64,000 nt of DNA from Streptomyces xanthophaeus (GTDB lineage Bacteria > Actinomycetota > Actinomycetes > Streptomycetales > Streptomycetaceae): positions 3,534,001-3,598,000 of the forward strand of contig NZ_CP076543.1 of assembly GCF_030440515.1 (NCBI RefSeq), in the 5' to 3' direction. The notes under the pieces were generated by a model. It saw only the letters and a list, made by a program, of their open reading frames with translations, did no database searches and was not told the DNA's origin. The translations under genes were made by a program, and so were the position numbers. Below are positions 1 to 9,462 of this stretch, one piece after another. The stretch's first letter is position 1. Every line of letters starts with the position of its first letter.

Positions 1-1272
<1,272 letters not shown>

Positions 1273-1302
1273 GCCGTGCGCCCCGCCGGTCCGGTTCCCG
1301 GC

Positions 1303-1707
1303 TCAGGCGTCCTCGGCACGAGCCTGCGAGGACGCCTGGAGCGGGCCCTGGATACGGGCCCGCAGCTCCTCGGCCACGGCCGCGATGTCCGCGCGGCCCA
1401 GCTTGGCCGCCTCCACCAGGTCGCCGAGCTCCTCGGGCGAGGGCAGCTGCTTCGCCCCGGCCACCCGCAGGTACGAGCGGGTGGCCGCGGCCGCGTAGAA
1501 CTCGTTCATCGGGGATTCCAGCGCGGGGCACACCGCGAGGGTGTGCAAAAACGCGGCGGCCCGCCACGCGGTGTCCGGGGCGGGCTGTTCGGGCACGAGG
1601 ACGAGGTCGTTCTGGTGCCGGGCGACCGCGGCGGCCACCCCGGAGGGATCCCACACGGCGGGATCGGACGGGAGATGGTGGGCCAGAGCCGTCCAGGCCC
1701 ACTCCAT
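1303..1707 (-). CDS. Fic/Doc-like toxin component of a type II toxin-antitoxin pair
   Basis: A 134-residue all-helical protein starting 8 bp downstream of the antitoxin stop, so the two are probably translationally coupled. It resembles the Streptomyces proteins annotated as fic-family toxin components (VAAAVARHQ near the N-terminus, then a helical core with AAFLHTLAVCPALE and MNEFYAAAATRSYL). I see no HPFxxGN[GK]R AMPylation motif. Either this is a degenerate member or it uses another chemistry. The start is the ATG at 1707, because the frame above it overlaps the antitoxin. The pairing with a ribbon-helix-helix partner is the strongest support; toxic activity is inferred. Confidence 0.7.
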   Translation of the reverse strand: MEWAWTALAHHLPSDPAVWDPSGVAAAVARHQNDLVLVPEQPAPDTAWRAAAFLHTLAVCPALESPMNEFYAAAATRSYLRVAGAKQLPSPEELGDLVEAAKLGRADIAAVAEELRARIQGPLQASSQARAEDA

Positions 1708-1715
1708 GGTGATCT

Positions 1716-1919
1716 TCAATTGCCGAACCGCTGCTGGAAGTAGCCCCAGTGGTCGGCGAACTCCTCTATGCCGGAGAGGAAGTTCTTGCGGTCCTCGTCG
1801 AGTTCGCGCTCCGTGACCTCGGTGATCAGCGCGGTGACCGTCGTCCCCAGTGCCGCCGCACGTGCCTTCAGGCGTTCGTGGAACTCTTCGTCCAGGCGGA
1901 TGGTGACGTGTCTCGACAT
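1716..1919 (-). CDS. Ribbon-helix-helix (CopG/Arc-type) antitoxin
   Basis: A 67-residue protein with an N-terminal beta strand (SRHVTIRLDEEFHERL) and two helices, the usual RHH DNA-binding fold. The C-terminal part (NFLSGIEEFADHWGYFQQRFGN) is probably the toxin-binding tail. The ATG at 1919 is chosen because the RHH strand begins right after it and because a palindrome lies just upstream. As is usual for such pairs, it should repress its own promoter and neutralise the downstream Fic-like protein. A longer in-frame start near 1985 would run through the operator and is less likely. Confidence 0.8.
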   Translation of the reverse strand: MSRHVTIRLDEEFHERLKARAAALGTTVTALITEVTERELDEDRKNFLSGIEEFADHWGYFQQRFGN

Positions 1920-1928
1920 GTCCAACAC

Positions 1929-1950
1929 CGTACAGCGGGTGTGCTGTACG
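1929..1950. promoter_or_regulatory. Palindromic operator upstream of the toxin-antitoxin pair
   Basis: CGTACAGC and GCTGTACG form perfect 8-bp arms around a 6-bp spacer, ending 10 bp before the antitoxin ATG. RHH antitoxins typically bind such short inverted repeats to repress their own operon. The position implies the mRNA start is very close to the ATG, perhaps leaderless. Confidence 0.6.
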
Positions 1951-1966
1951 CGGAGCGGGAATGGCG

Positions 1967-2003
1967 CAAGGGTGGGCAGGGACACAGTCCCTGCCCACCC
2001 TTG
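1967..2003 (-). terminator. Perfect 17-bp hairpin after the LolA-like gene
   Basis: Arms CAAGGGTGGGCAGGGAC and its exact complement, with a 3-nt loop, lie 22 bp past the stop of the leftward LolA-like gene. There is no U-tract, which is normal for Streptomyces terminators. It also insulates the toxin-antitoxin promoter from upstream transcription. Confidence 0.8.
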
Positions 2004-2025
2004 CCGCTGTCCGTCCGGCCGCCGG

Positions 2026-3240
2026 CTACTTGTTGGCGTCGGCCGCCTTGACCAGCGCGTCCTTGGTGACCGCGCCGACGTAGACCTTGCCGTCGTCCGT
2101 GATCAGGGCGTTGACCAGGCGGGTCGACAGGACCCGGCCCTCACCGAACTTCCCGGTGACCTTGTCCCCGAGGGCGTCGAGGAACTGCTTGGCCTCCTTC
2201 GGGGTGTTCTTGTCGTTCTCCAGGTCCTTCAGGTTCCGGTTCATGCCCGAGTCGATCCGGGCGATGGTCGACCAGCCCTCGCCGAGCACCTTCACGTCGC
2301 CCTTGTCGCCCGCGCCGCCGGTCAGACCGCCGAGGCCCGGGAAGGACTCCAGCGCCTTCCAGTGGTCGTCCGCGCCGCCCTTGCCCGCGCCGTCCACGCC
2401 CTCGGTCAGCTTGGCGCCCTTGGGCGCGGTGAAGGAGAAGGTGTCCGCGGCCGGCTTGGCGAAGTCGACCTTGGTGAAGCCCGCGTCCACGATCGGCTTG
2501 CCGCCCTGGGCGGACAGCAGCTGCACCCGCAGCGGCACACCGTTCTTGGCGTCCACCGCGATCTGGACCGAGCCGACCGTGGAGCCGGCCTGCTTGGGCT
2601 TCAGCACCAGCTGGTAGGCGTCCCGCCCGGCCACCTGCGCGGTGTCGCCCACGCTGACGTCCGTGGTGGGGCCGGCGGCCTTCAGGATCTCCTCGGCCAG
2701 CTGCTGCGGGGAGGCGGCCAGGCGGTCGCCGGTCTTGTGCTCCTTGCCGCCGTCCTTGCCCTTGCCCTGGCCCGCCTCGGCGTTCTTCTCGTGGAAGACC
2801 TCGTTCGACTTGGAGTCGTAGCCCCACACGTCGTCGCCGTTGTGGATGAGGCTGTACTCGTCCTTGCCGTCGAGGAAGGTCAGCCGCTGGCGGTCCGGGC
2901 CGTCGGCCGCGACGCGCAGGGTGTGGCTGCCGTTCGCCAGCTGGGCGACCTTGTCCTCCGGGTTGGCGGAGCCGCCCGCGATGCCCCCGCCGCCGAGCAG
3001 CCCGCTCGCGATCTTCGGCAGCCCCAGGTCGGTGGTGATCCGGGCGGTGCCGGACAGCTGCTGGACGTCCGAGGCCGCGACCTTCTCGATGAGCTGCTGC
3101 GCCGTCACCTTCGGCAGGTCGGGCCCGCCGGCGTTGGCGAAGGCCGGAACCATCGCAACGGTCGCCGCGGCCACGCCCGCCACCGCTACCGGTACGGCGT
3201 ACCGGGCGGCCTTGCGGGAAGTCTTGGTGTTCGGTGCCAT
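2026..3240 (-). CDS. Secreted LolA-fold (MucB/RseB-like) protein
   Basis: A 404-residue protein. An N-terminal Arg/Lys segment and hydrophobic stretch (about residues 14-36, ending FANA) form a Sec signal or anchor. The rest matches Gram-positive proteins annotated as outer-membrane lipoprotein carrier LolA-like. Visible support is the early helix LIEKVAASDVQQLSGTARI and repeated beta-strand segments such as YDSKSNEVFHEKN and TFLDGKDEYSLIHNGDDVWG. Actinobacteria lack the Lol pathway, so the fold probably binds a lipid or senses the envelope, as RseB does. No anti-sigma or sigma gene is adjacent. A hairpin follows the gene and an inverted repeat precedes it. Confidence 0.75.
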   Translation of the reverse strand: MAPNTKTSRKAARYAVPVAVAGVAAATVAMVPAFANAGGPDLPKVTAQQLIEKVAASDVQQLSGTARITTDLGLPKIASGLLGGGGIAGGSANPEDKVAQLANGSHTLRVAADGPDRQRLTFLDGKDEYSLIHNGDDVWGYDSKSNEVFHEKNAEAGQGKGKDGGKEHKTGDRLAASPQQLAEEILKAAGPTTDVSVGDTAQVAGRDAYQLVLKPKQAGSTVGSVQIAVDAKNGVPLRVQLLSAQGGKPIVDAGFTKVDFAKPAADTFSFTAPKGAKLTEGVDGAGKGGADDHWKALESFPGLGGLTGGAGDKGDVKVLGEGWSTIARIDSGMNRNLKDLENDKNTPKEAKQFLDALGDKVTGKFGEGRVLSTRLVNALITDDGKVYVGAVTKDALVKAADANK

Positions 3241-3295
3241 GTCAGTGCCCTGCCCTCTGTGTCGACTGCGGTGACAACCGTGTCGCCGCGCTCAC

Positions 3296-3336
3296 CCGAT
3301 CTGGTGGGGTTTGATGACTCCATCTGACCAAATCGG
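3296..3336. promoter_or_regulatory. Inverted repeat upstream of the LolA-like gene
   Basis: CCGATCTGGT (3296-3305) and ACCAAATCGG (3327-3336) are near-perfect inverted 10-mers (9 of 10 pairs), 56-96 bp upstream of the leftward ATG at 3240. The interval is AT-richer than its surroundings, as expected for a promoter. It could bind a regulator; no partner is identified. Confidence 0.35.
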
Positions 3337-3391
3337 CGGCCCCGGGGCGTCAGTCCCCGGACTCAACTCGGCGTACACCCGTGGGATGACA

Positions 3392-3450
3392 CGGAAAGGG
3401 CCCTCCTCCCCCGACCCGTAGGGGTCGCCGGGGCGGAAGGGCCCGTTCCG
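3392..3450 (-). terminator. Hairpin after the polyprenyl synthase gene
   Basis: Outer arms CGGAA plus GGGCCC (3392-3403) pair with GGGCCC plus TTCCG (3439-3450). A GC-rich, imperfectly paired inner stem is closed by a small loop near 3418. It lies 13 bp beyond the leftward polyprenyl synthase stop. Confidence 0.65.
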
Positions 3451-3462
3451 GTGGCGTGGCCG

Positions 3463-4473
3463 TCAGCCGGCGCGGTGCACGACCGCGTCGCAGAGCTCTT
3501 CCAGCGCCGACTTGGCGAAGCACTCCGGCAGCGGGGCCAGCATGGCCCGCGCGTCCTCGGCGTACTGGATGGTGTCGCGGCGGGCCCGCTCCAGGGCGGG
3601 GTGCGCCCGCAGCCGGGTGAGCACCTCGGCGTGGCGGGCGTCGTCCGTCAGGTCGCCGTCCAGGAGCTGGACGAGCTCCAGGTCCGCCGGGTCTCCGCCC
3701 TGGGCCGCCATCTCGCGCAGCCGCAGCACGGGCAGCGTCGGGATGCCCTCGCGCAGGTCGGTGCCCGGGGTCTTGCCGGACTCGTGCGCGTCGGAGGCGA
3801 TGTCGAGGACGTCGTCGGCGAGCTGGAAGGCGGTGCCGAGCCGCTCGCCGTACTGCGTCAGGATGTCGACGACCGACGCGTCGGCGCCGGACATGAGCGC
3901 GCCGAAGCGGCCGGAGACCGCGATCAGCGAGCCGGTCTTGCCGGCGATGACGTCGAGGTAGTGGGCGACGGGGTCGCGGCCGTCGCGCGGGCCGGCCGTC
4001 TCCAGGATCTGGCCCGTCACCAGCCGCTCGAAGGCCTCGGCCTGGATGCGTACGGCCTCCGGGCCGAGGTCGGCCAGGATGTGCGAGGCGCGGGCGAACA
4101 GGAAGTCACCCGTCAGGACCGCCACCGAGTTGCCCCAGCGGGCGTTGGCGCTCTCCACCCCGCGGCGGACGTCCGCCTCGTCCATGACGTCGTCGTGGTA
4201 GAGCGTCGCGAGGTGCGTGAGCTCGACCACGACGGCGGACGGCACGATGCCGGGCGCATAGGGATCACCGAAACGGGACGCGAGCATCACCAGCAGCGGC
4301 CGGAACCGCTTGCCTCCGGCCCGCACCAGGTGCTGTGCGGCCTCGGTGATGAAGGGGACTTCGCTCTTGGTGGCTTCCAGCAGACCCGCCTCGACGGCGG
4401 CCAGTCCGGCCTGGACATCGGTCTCAAGAGCCTGGTCCCGCACGCTCAGTCCGAACGGCCCGACGACGGTCAC
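3463..4473 (-). CDS. Polyprenyl (heptaprenyl/octaprenyl-type) diphosphate synthase
   Basis: A 336-residue trans-prenyltransferase that chains isopentenyl diphosphate units into a polyprenyl diphosphate, most likely the menaquinone side chain given the menaquinone genes elsewhere in the window. GGKRFRP (53-59) binds the diphosphate. The first Asp-rich motif is DDVMD (94-98) and the second is LADDVLD near 220. The length fits long-chain synthases. The start is GTG at 4473, with AGGAG just upstream. It is transcribed alone and is bounded by a hairpin. Chain length cannot be read from the sequence with certainty. Confidence 0.9.
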   Translation of the reverse strand: MTVVGPFGLSVRDQALETDVQAGLAAVEAGLLEATKSEVPFITEAAQHLVRAGGKRFRPLLVMLASRFGDPYAPGIVPSAVVVELTHLATLYHDDVMDEADVRRGVESANARWGNSVAVLTGDFLFARASHILADLGPEAVRIQAEAFERLVTGQILETAGPRDGRDPVAHYLDVIAGKTGSLIAVSGRFGALMSGADASVVDILTQYGERLGTAFQLADDVLDIASDAHESGKTPGTDLREGIPTLPVLRLREMAAQGGDPADLELVQLLDGDLTDDARHAEVLTRLRAHPALERARRDTIQYAEDARAMLAPLPECFAKSALEELCDAVVHRAG

Positions 4474-4490
4474 GAGGGGTACTCCTGTCT

Positions 4491-4514
4491 GCTGACGATC
4501 ACGCTGACGATCAC
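4491..4514. repeat. Tandem 12-bp repeat in the polyprenyl synthase leader
   Basis: GCTGACGATCAC occurs twice in direct tandem, immediately upstream of the ribosome-binding site of the leftward polyprenyl synthase gene. Confidence 0.8.
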
Positions 4515-4518
4515 ATGG

Positions 4519-4547
4519 ATTGTCGATGTGTCGCTGCCATCACTCAA
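4519..4547 (-). promoter_or_regulatory. Candidate promoter of the polyprenyl synthase gene
   Basis: Read leftward, TTGAGT (4542-4547) and GACAAT (4519-4524) are 17 bp apart. The -35 box fits the housekeeping consensus well and the -10 box only partly. Transcription would begin near 4512, inside the tandem repeat. Confidence 0.35.
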
Positions 4548-4892
4548 GCCAGCGTATCGGGTCTGTTTTCGATCACCGAGAGCGCCTTCCCGGCCACCAC
4601 CCGCGCACTGTCCGATGATCACCGGTATGTTCTGGATAGGCAGAATCAACCGGAGAATGCGTTTTGCCCAGAACAGCGACCGATATGGACGAGTCCGGGG
4701 ATCCGGAGGCCGACCGGCCGCCGCCTCCGCCTCTCTCTCCGTCTCCGTCTCCGTCCCGGCGGCCCACGGGACCATGGTCCACCTCGTCCCCGTCGCCGGC
4801 GGATGGCTCGCCGGACGGACGACGACCGGCGCGACACGGGGCCCGGGACACCCCCGAGGGACACGTCCGAGGCGATTGGCGGCTGAGAACAG
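4548..4892. other. Intergenic region without a convincing gene
   Basis: This divergent interval separates the polyprenyl synthase from the CocE-like hydrolase. A stretch near 4615-4690 is AT-richer and could hold the hydrolase promoter. A frame from ATG 4679 gives only Pro/Ser/Arg-rich low-complexity sequence that runs into the hydrolase in another frame, so I do not call it. Confidence 0.6.
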
Positions 4893-6896
4893 ATGATCAT
4901 CCGTACCGACTTCCCGTACGGCACCACCCACGAGGACGTCCGGATCCCGCTTCCCGACGGTGTCGAGCTGTACGCCCGGATCTGGCGCCCGGTGACGGAC
5001 GAGCCGGTGCCGGCCCTGCTGGAGTACCTCCCGTACCGGCTCACCGACTGGACCGCGCCGCGCGACCAGCAGCGCCACCCCTGGTACGCGGGACACGGCT
5101 ACGCCTCCGTTCGGGTGGACGTGCGCGGGCACGGCTGCAGCGGGGGCCGGCCGGGCGACGAGTACGACGCCCGCGAGCTGGCCGACGGGGTCGCGGTGGT
5201 GGAGTGGCTGGCGGCGCAGCCGTGGTGCACGGGGTCGGTGGGGATGTTCGGGATCTCCTGGGGCGGGTTCAACTCCCTCCAGATCGCCGCGCTGGCCCCG
5301 GAGCCGCTGAAGGCGGTCGTGACCGTCTGCTCGACGGACGACCGGTACGACAACGACGTGCACTACATGGGCGGCTCGGTGCTCGCCGTGGACATGCACG
5401 CGTGGGCGGCGACCCTGCTGGCCTTCGCCTCCCGCCCGCCGGACCCGCAGTTCACCGGCGACGACTGGCGCCGGATGTGGCTGGACCGGCTGGAGGCGGT
5501 GGAACCGCTCGTCCACACCTGGCTCTCCCACCAGACGCGCGACGCCTACTGGCGCCACGGCAGCGTCTGCGAGGACTACCCGGCCGTCCGCGCGGCCGTG
5601 CTCGCGGTCGGCGGCTGGCACGACCCGTACCGGGACACCGTGCTGCGGCTGGTCGAACACCTGCCGTCCGCCCGCGTACGGGGCCTGATCGGGCCCTGGT
5701 CGCACCAGTACCCGGACCGCGGTCTGCCGCCGGGACCGGCCATCGGCTTCCTGCAGGAGACCCTGCGCTGGTGGGACCACTGGCTGAAGGGCGCGGACAA
5801 CGGGGTGATGGAGGAACCGCTGCTGCGCACCTGGATCAGCGAATCGCACCCGCCCGCGACGGTGTACGAGGAGCTCCCGGGCCGCTGGGTCGGCGAGAGG
5901 TCCTGGCCGTCGGCGTCCGTCATCCCCGTGCCGTACGTGTTCCAGGGCGCGCCGGTGGCGGTGGCCTCCCCGCAGCACACCGGGCTGGACGCGGGCCGCT
6001 TCTTCCCCTTCGGCAACGACGCCGACCTGCCGCCGGACCAGCGGGAGGAGGACGCGAAGTCGGCCTGCTTCGAGTTCCCGGTCGGGCGCGAGGAGCCGGT
6101 GGAGATCCTGGGACGGCCGTCGGTCACCCTGCGGCTGCGGCTCGACGTGCCGTACGGGCAGGTGGTCGCCCGGCTGTGCGACGTGGCCCCGGACGGCTCC
6201 TCGACGCTGATCACGCGGGGCGCGCTCAACCTCTCGGCGCGCCGGGGCCGCGACCGGGCGCTGCCCTGGCCGGTGGGCGCGTACGAGGACGTCACCTTCG
6301 AGCTGAACGGCATCGGGCACGCCTTCGCGCCGGGGCACCGGATCCGGCTCGCCGTGTCCTCCGCGTACTGGCCGTGGATCTGGCCGCGGGCCGGGTCCGA
6401 GGCCGGGTGGACCCTGGACCCGGCGGGCAGCGCGCTGACCCTGCCGGTGCGGGCGGGCTCCGCGGCGGACGGCGGGATCGTCTTCGAGGCGCCGGAGCAG
6501 GCGGAGCCGCTGGGTGTGGTCGTCCCGGCGACGCTGGACGAACCGCGTCCGGAACGGCTGGTCGTACGGGACGTCGCGCGCGGGACGTGGCGGCTGGAGG
6601 TGGACCCGCGGTACGGGGGCACCCGGGTCTTCCCGGACGGTCTGGAGTACGAGGAGGACGCGGAGGAGGTGTACGAGATCCAGGACGCGGACGCGCTGTC
6701 GGCGCGCACGTTCTCGCGGTGGCGGATCCGGCTCCACCGGCCGGAGCTGGGCTGGGACGCGCGGGTGGAGACGCGCTCGGAGATCCGTTGCGACGAGGGC
6801 GGCTTCCTGACGTCGAACGAGGTGGTGTGCCGGGAGGGGGACGAGGTGGTCTTCCACCGGACGTGGGAACGCCGGCTGCCGCGCGCGGCGGGCTGA
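4893..6896 (+). CDS. CocE/NonD-family (X-Pro dipeptidyl-peptidase S15-type) hydrolase
   Basis: A 667-residue cytoplasmic serine hydrolase; no signal peptide is visible. The N-terminal half is an alpha/beta hydrolase with the nucleophile elbow GISWGG (Ser122). RVDVRGHGCSGG near residue 78 is the conserved loop before it. The C-terminal 200 residues (FEFPVGREEPVEILGRPSVTLRL onward) form the jelly-roll domain typical of CocE and X-Pro dipeptidyl peptidases. Such enzymes cleave esters (cocaine esterase), beta-lactam acyl groups or Xaa-Pro dipeptides; the substrate here is unknown. The last 120 residues after the jelly roll look like an extra module. It has no operon partner; the next gene is convergent. 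Confidence 0.88.
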   Translation: MIIRTDFPYGTTHEDVRIPLPDGVELYARIWRPVTDEPVPALLEYLPYRLTDWTAPRDQQRHPWYAGHGYASVRVDVRGHGCSGGRPGDEYDARELADGVAVVEWLAAQPWCTGSVGMFGISWGGFNSLQIAALAPEPLKAVVTVCSTDDRYDNDVHYMGGSVLAVDMHAWAATLLAFASRPPDPQFTGDDWRRMWLDRLEAVEPLVHTWLSHQTRDAYWRHGSVCEDYPAVRAAVLAVGGWHDPYRDTVLRLVEHLPSARVRGLIGPWSHQYPDRGLPPGPAIGFLQETLRWWDHWLKGADNGVMEEPLLRTWISESHPPATVYEELPGRWVGERSWPSASVIPVPYVFQGAPVAVASPQHTGLDAGRFFPFGNDADLPPDQREEDAKSACFEFPVGREEPVEILGRPSVTLRLRLDVPYGQVVARLCDVAPDGSSTLITRGALNLSARRGRDRALPWPVGAYEDVTFELNGIGHAFAPGHRIRLAVSSAYWPWIWPRAGSEAGWTLDPAGSALTLPVRAGSAADGGIVFEAPEQAEPLGVVVPATLDEPRPERLVVRDVARGTWRLEVDPRYGGTRVFPDGLEYEEDAEEVYEIQDADALSARTFSRWRIRLHRPELGWDARVETRSEIRCDEGGFLTSNEVVCREGDEVVFHRTWERRLPRAAG

Positions 6897-6900
6897 GCGG

Positions 6901-6998
6901 GCCGGCCCGCCCTGGCGGGCGGCCCCGGGGCTCCGCCCCGGACCCTGCGCCTCAAACGCGGCGAGGCTGCTTCTTTCGGCCGCGCCGGCGTTCGAGGC
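6901..6998. repeat. GC-rich palindromic intergenic repeat, REP-like
   Basis: Three nested palindromes lie between convergent genes: GCCCGCC/GGCGGGC near 6905-6920, CCGGGGCTCCGCCCCGG (6925-6941), and GCCTCAAACGC (about 6950-6960) facing GCGTTCGAGGC (6988-6998). The string with CTCCGCCCCGGACCC followed by CTCAAACGC is, from memory, a dispersed intergenic element in many Streptomyces genomes. It probably also acts as a bidirectional terminator. Confidence 0.6.
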
Positions 6999-7007
6999 GG
7001 GGCTCGG

Positions 7008-7826
7008 CTAGCCGAACAGCCGCTCCAGCACCACCGCGATGCCGTCCGCCTCGTTCGACAGGGTGATCTCGTCGGCGACCGCCACCAGCTCGTGGTGGGA
7101 GTTGGCCATCGCCACCCCGTGGGCCGCCCACGCGAACATCGGGATGTCGTTCGGCATGTCCCCGAAGGCGATCGTCCCGGACGGGGAGACGCCGAGGACG
7201 TCCGCCGCCCGCGCGAGCCCGCTGGCCTTGTCGATGCCCGGAGGCTGGAGTTCCACCGTGTGCTCGCCCGCCATCGTGACGTTCACCATGTGGCCGACCA
7301 CCGACCGCGCCACCCGGGTCAGCTCGTCGTCGTCCAGTTCCGGGTGCTGGAGCAGCACCTTGTTGATCGGCGCCGACCACAGGTCGCAGCGCCGCGGGAC
7401 GCGGACCGTCGGCAGGTGCGGGTGCCACATCCGGTAGCCCGGCCCTATCAGCATCTCCGCGTCCAGGCCCTCCTGGTTGACCGCCGCGTAGACCTCGCCG
7501 ATCTCCGCCTCGATCTTGCCGAGGGCCACGTCGGCCAGTTCCCGGTCCATGGACACGGAGTGCAGCAGGCGCCCGCGCGCCGCGTCGTACACCTGCGCGC
7601 CCTGCCCGCACACCGCAAGCCCCGTGTGGCCGAGCCGGTCCAGGACGTGTCGGACCTGGGGTACGGGGCGTCCGGTGACGATGATGTGCTGGGCGCCGGC
7701 CGCGCGCGCCGTCGCGAGCGCCTCGTACGAGCGGGCGGAGACGGTGTCCCCGGCTTGCAGCAGAGTCCCGTCCAGGTCTGTGGCGATCAAGGCATAGGGA
7801 AGGGCCGGAGGCGGGGCGGAAGTCAC
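7008..7826 (-). CDS. HAD-IIB (Cof-type) hydrolase
   Basis: A 272-residue phosphatase-like protein. Motif I is DLDGT (D17, D19). Motif II Thr lies in IIVTGRP. Motif III Lys is probably in GIDKASGL, and motif IV is FGDMPNDIPM. This is the Cof/YbiV arrangement with a large C2 cap. Such enzymes dephosphorylate sugar phosphates or nucleotides, often promiscuously. The GTG at 7826 is preferred over an upstream TTG because homologues I recall begin MTSA. It is convergent with the hydrolase on its left and divergent from fumarylacetoacetase on its right. Confidence 0.88.
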   Translation of the reverse strand: MTSAPPPALPYALIATDLDGTLLQAGDTVSARSYEALATARAAGAQHIIVTGRPVPQVRHVLDRLGHTGLAVCGQGAQVYDAARGRLLHSVSMDRELADVALGKIEAEIGEVYAAVNQEGLDAEMLIGPGYRMWHPHLPTVRVPRRCDLWSAPINKVLLQHPELDDDELTRVARSVVGHMVNVTMAGEHTVELQPPGIDKASGLARAADVLGVSPSGTIAFGDMPNDIPMFAWAAHGVAMANSHHELVAVADEITLSNEADGIAVVLERLFG

Positions 7827-8165
7827 GGCGCCTAGGATACGGACCCCTTTGGACAAGTCCTACAAATAGAGCCCGAATCCGGCCTCCCCCACGTCCCATC
7901 CGTCACTTTGACGCGCTGCAGCGCCGAGCGGGGCAGGGGCTGGGCAGGGAAGTGCACAACCCCGACCGTAGGGCCCCCGATCGACAGCACGCACCAAAAG
8001 ATCAGATATGACCGGAACTGTGGATACCTGACCACAGCCGTCGTCCCGGGGTGTGTTTCATCTCCGACCGGGTACCCGCGCGTTCCCGCGGGATCCTGAG
8101 TAGCGTGTCCCGCACCGTGTCTACCGGGACACCCCCGGACCGCGTCGAAAGCGAGGCAGTACCCC
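7827..8165. other. Divergent intergenic region with short palindromes
   Basis: No gene is evident. It holds a perfect 12-bp palindrome GCGCTGCAGCGC (7913-7924) and an inverted repeat CTGTGG/CCACAG with an 8-bp spacer (8018-8037) within an AT-richer segment. The second lies about 130 bp upstream of the fumarylacetoacetase ATG and is the better candidate for its control region. Confidence 0.5.
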
Positions 8166-9389
8166 ATGCCCCAGCAGAGCCCCCTCGATGTCCCCGAGGG
8201 CGACCCGTTCGGGCCGCACAACCTCCCCTACGGCGTCTTCTCGACCGCAGCGGACGACCGGCGGCGGGTCGGTGTGCGCATCGGCGGATTCGTCCTCGAC
8301 GCGGGGGCGGCCGCGGCCGCGCTCGGCTCCCCGTTCGCGGGCCTGCTCGGGCGGACCTCGCTCAACCCGCTGCTGGCTGCCGGTCACACCGCCTGGCGCG
8401 ACGTGCGCCGCGCGCTGACCGCCTGGGTGACCGACCCCGGCCACCGCCCCACCGTCGAGCCGCACCTGGTGCCGCTCGACGAGGTCACCCTGCACCTGCC
8501 GTACGAGGTCGCCGACTACGTCGACTTCTACGCGAGCGAGCACCACGCCACCAACGTCGGCAAGATGTTCCGCCCGGACGGCGACGCGCTGACGCCCAAC
8601 TGGAAGCACCTCCCCATCGGTTACCACGGCCGCTCCGGCACGATCGTGGTCTCCGGCACCGACGTCGTACGCCCCAGCGGCCAGCGCAAGGCGCCCACCG
8701 ACCCGGCGCCCGTCTTCGGCCCCTCCGTCAAGCTCGACATCGAGGCCGAGGTCGGCTTCGTCGTCGGCACCCCCTCCGAGCTGGGCCGGCCGGTCGCGCT
8801 GGGCGACTTCGAGGAGCACGTCTTCGGGCTGTTCCTGCTCAACGACTGGTCGGCGCGCGACATCCAGGCCTGGGAATATGTGCCGCTCGGCCCGTTCCTC
8901 GGCAAGTCCTTCGCCACCTCCGTCTCCGCCTGGGTCACCCCGCTGGAGGCCCTCGACGCGGCCCGCGTCGCCCCGCCCGCCCGGGACTTCCCGCTCCAGC
9001 CCTACCTGGACGACGCCGCCCTCGACCGCCCCGGCGGCTTCGACCTGCGCATCACCGTCTCCATCAACGGGCAGGAGGTGGCGCAGCCGCCCTTCGCCAC
9101 CATGTACTGGACGGCCGCCCAGCAGCTCGCCCACATGACCGTCAACGGCGCCTCCCTGCGTACCGGCGACGTCTTCGGCTCCGGCACCGTCAGCGGTCCC
9201 GAGGTCGGCCAGCGCGGCTCGCTGCTGGAGCTCACCTGGAACGGCCGGGACGCCATCGAGCTCACCGACGGCAAGCGCACCTTCCTGGAGGACGGGGACA
9301 CCGTCACCCTCACCGCCTGGGCCCCCGGCCCGGACGGCACGCGCGTCGGCCTCGGCGAGGTCACCGGCCGCATCGTGGGATCGCGCTAG
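8166..9389 (+). CDS. fahA: Fumarylacetoacetase
   Basis: A 407-residue enzyme that hydrolyses 4-fumarylacetoacetate to fumarate and acetoacetate, the last step of tyrosine catabolism through homogentisate. It keeps the N-terminal SH3-like domain and the catalytic FAH fold. DFYASEHHATNVGKMFRP carries metal-binding Asp and Glu, NWKHLPIGYHGRSGTIVVSG holds the active-site loop, and LLNDWSARDIQAWEY follows. These match mammalian and actinobacterial fumarylacetoacetases over full length. It is transcribed alone and is followed by a strong hairpin; hmgA and hpd are not nearby. Confidence 0.95.
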   Translation: MPQQSPLDVPEGDPFGPHNLPYGVFSTAADDRRRVGVRIGGFVLDAGAAAAALGSPFAGLLGRTSLNPLLAAGHTAWRDVRRALTAWVTDPGHRPTVEPHLVPLDEVTLHLPYEVADYVDFYASEHHATNVGKMFRPDGDALTPNWKHLPIGYHGRSGTIVVSGTDVVRPSGQRKAPTDPAPVFGPSVKLDIEAEVGFVVGTPSELGRPVALGDFEEHVFGLFLLNDWSARDIQAWEYVPLGPFLGKSFATSVSAWVTPLEALDAARVAPPARDFPLQPYLDDAALDRPGGFDLRITVSINGQEVAQPPFATMYWTAAQQLAHMTVNGASLRTGDVFGSGTVSGPEVGQRGSLLELTWNGRDAIELTDGKRTFLEDGDTVTLTAWAPGPDGTRVGLGEVTGRIVGSR

Positions 9390-9401
9390 TCCACCCCTCG
9401 G

Positions 9402-9437
9402 TCGGCGGGGTGGCGGATCTTTCCGCCACCCCGCCGA
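9402..9437 (+). terminator. Terminator of fumarylacetoacetase
   Basis: Perfect 15-bp arms TCGGCGGGGTGGCGG and complement, with a 6-nt loop, begin 12 bp after the stop codon. Confidence 0.85.
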
Positions 9438-9462
9438 AACCGCAGCTCAGAGCCCTGCGCCA

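Noticed and set aside
4664..4892. Small Pro/Ser-rich gene upstream of the CocE-like hydrolase
   Set aside because: It is low-complexity, reads straight into the hydrolase in another frame, and has no ribosome-binding site.
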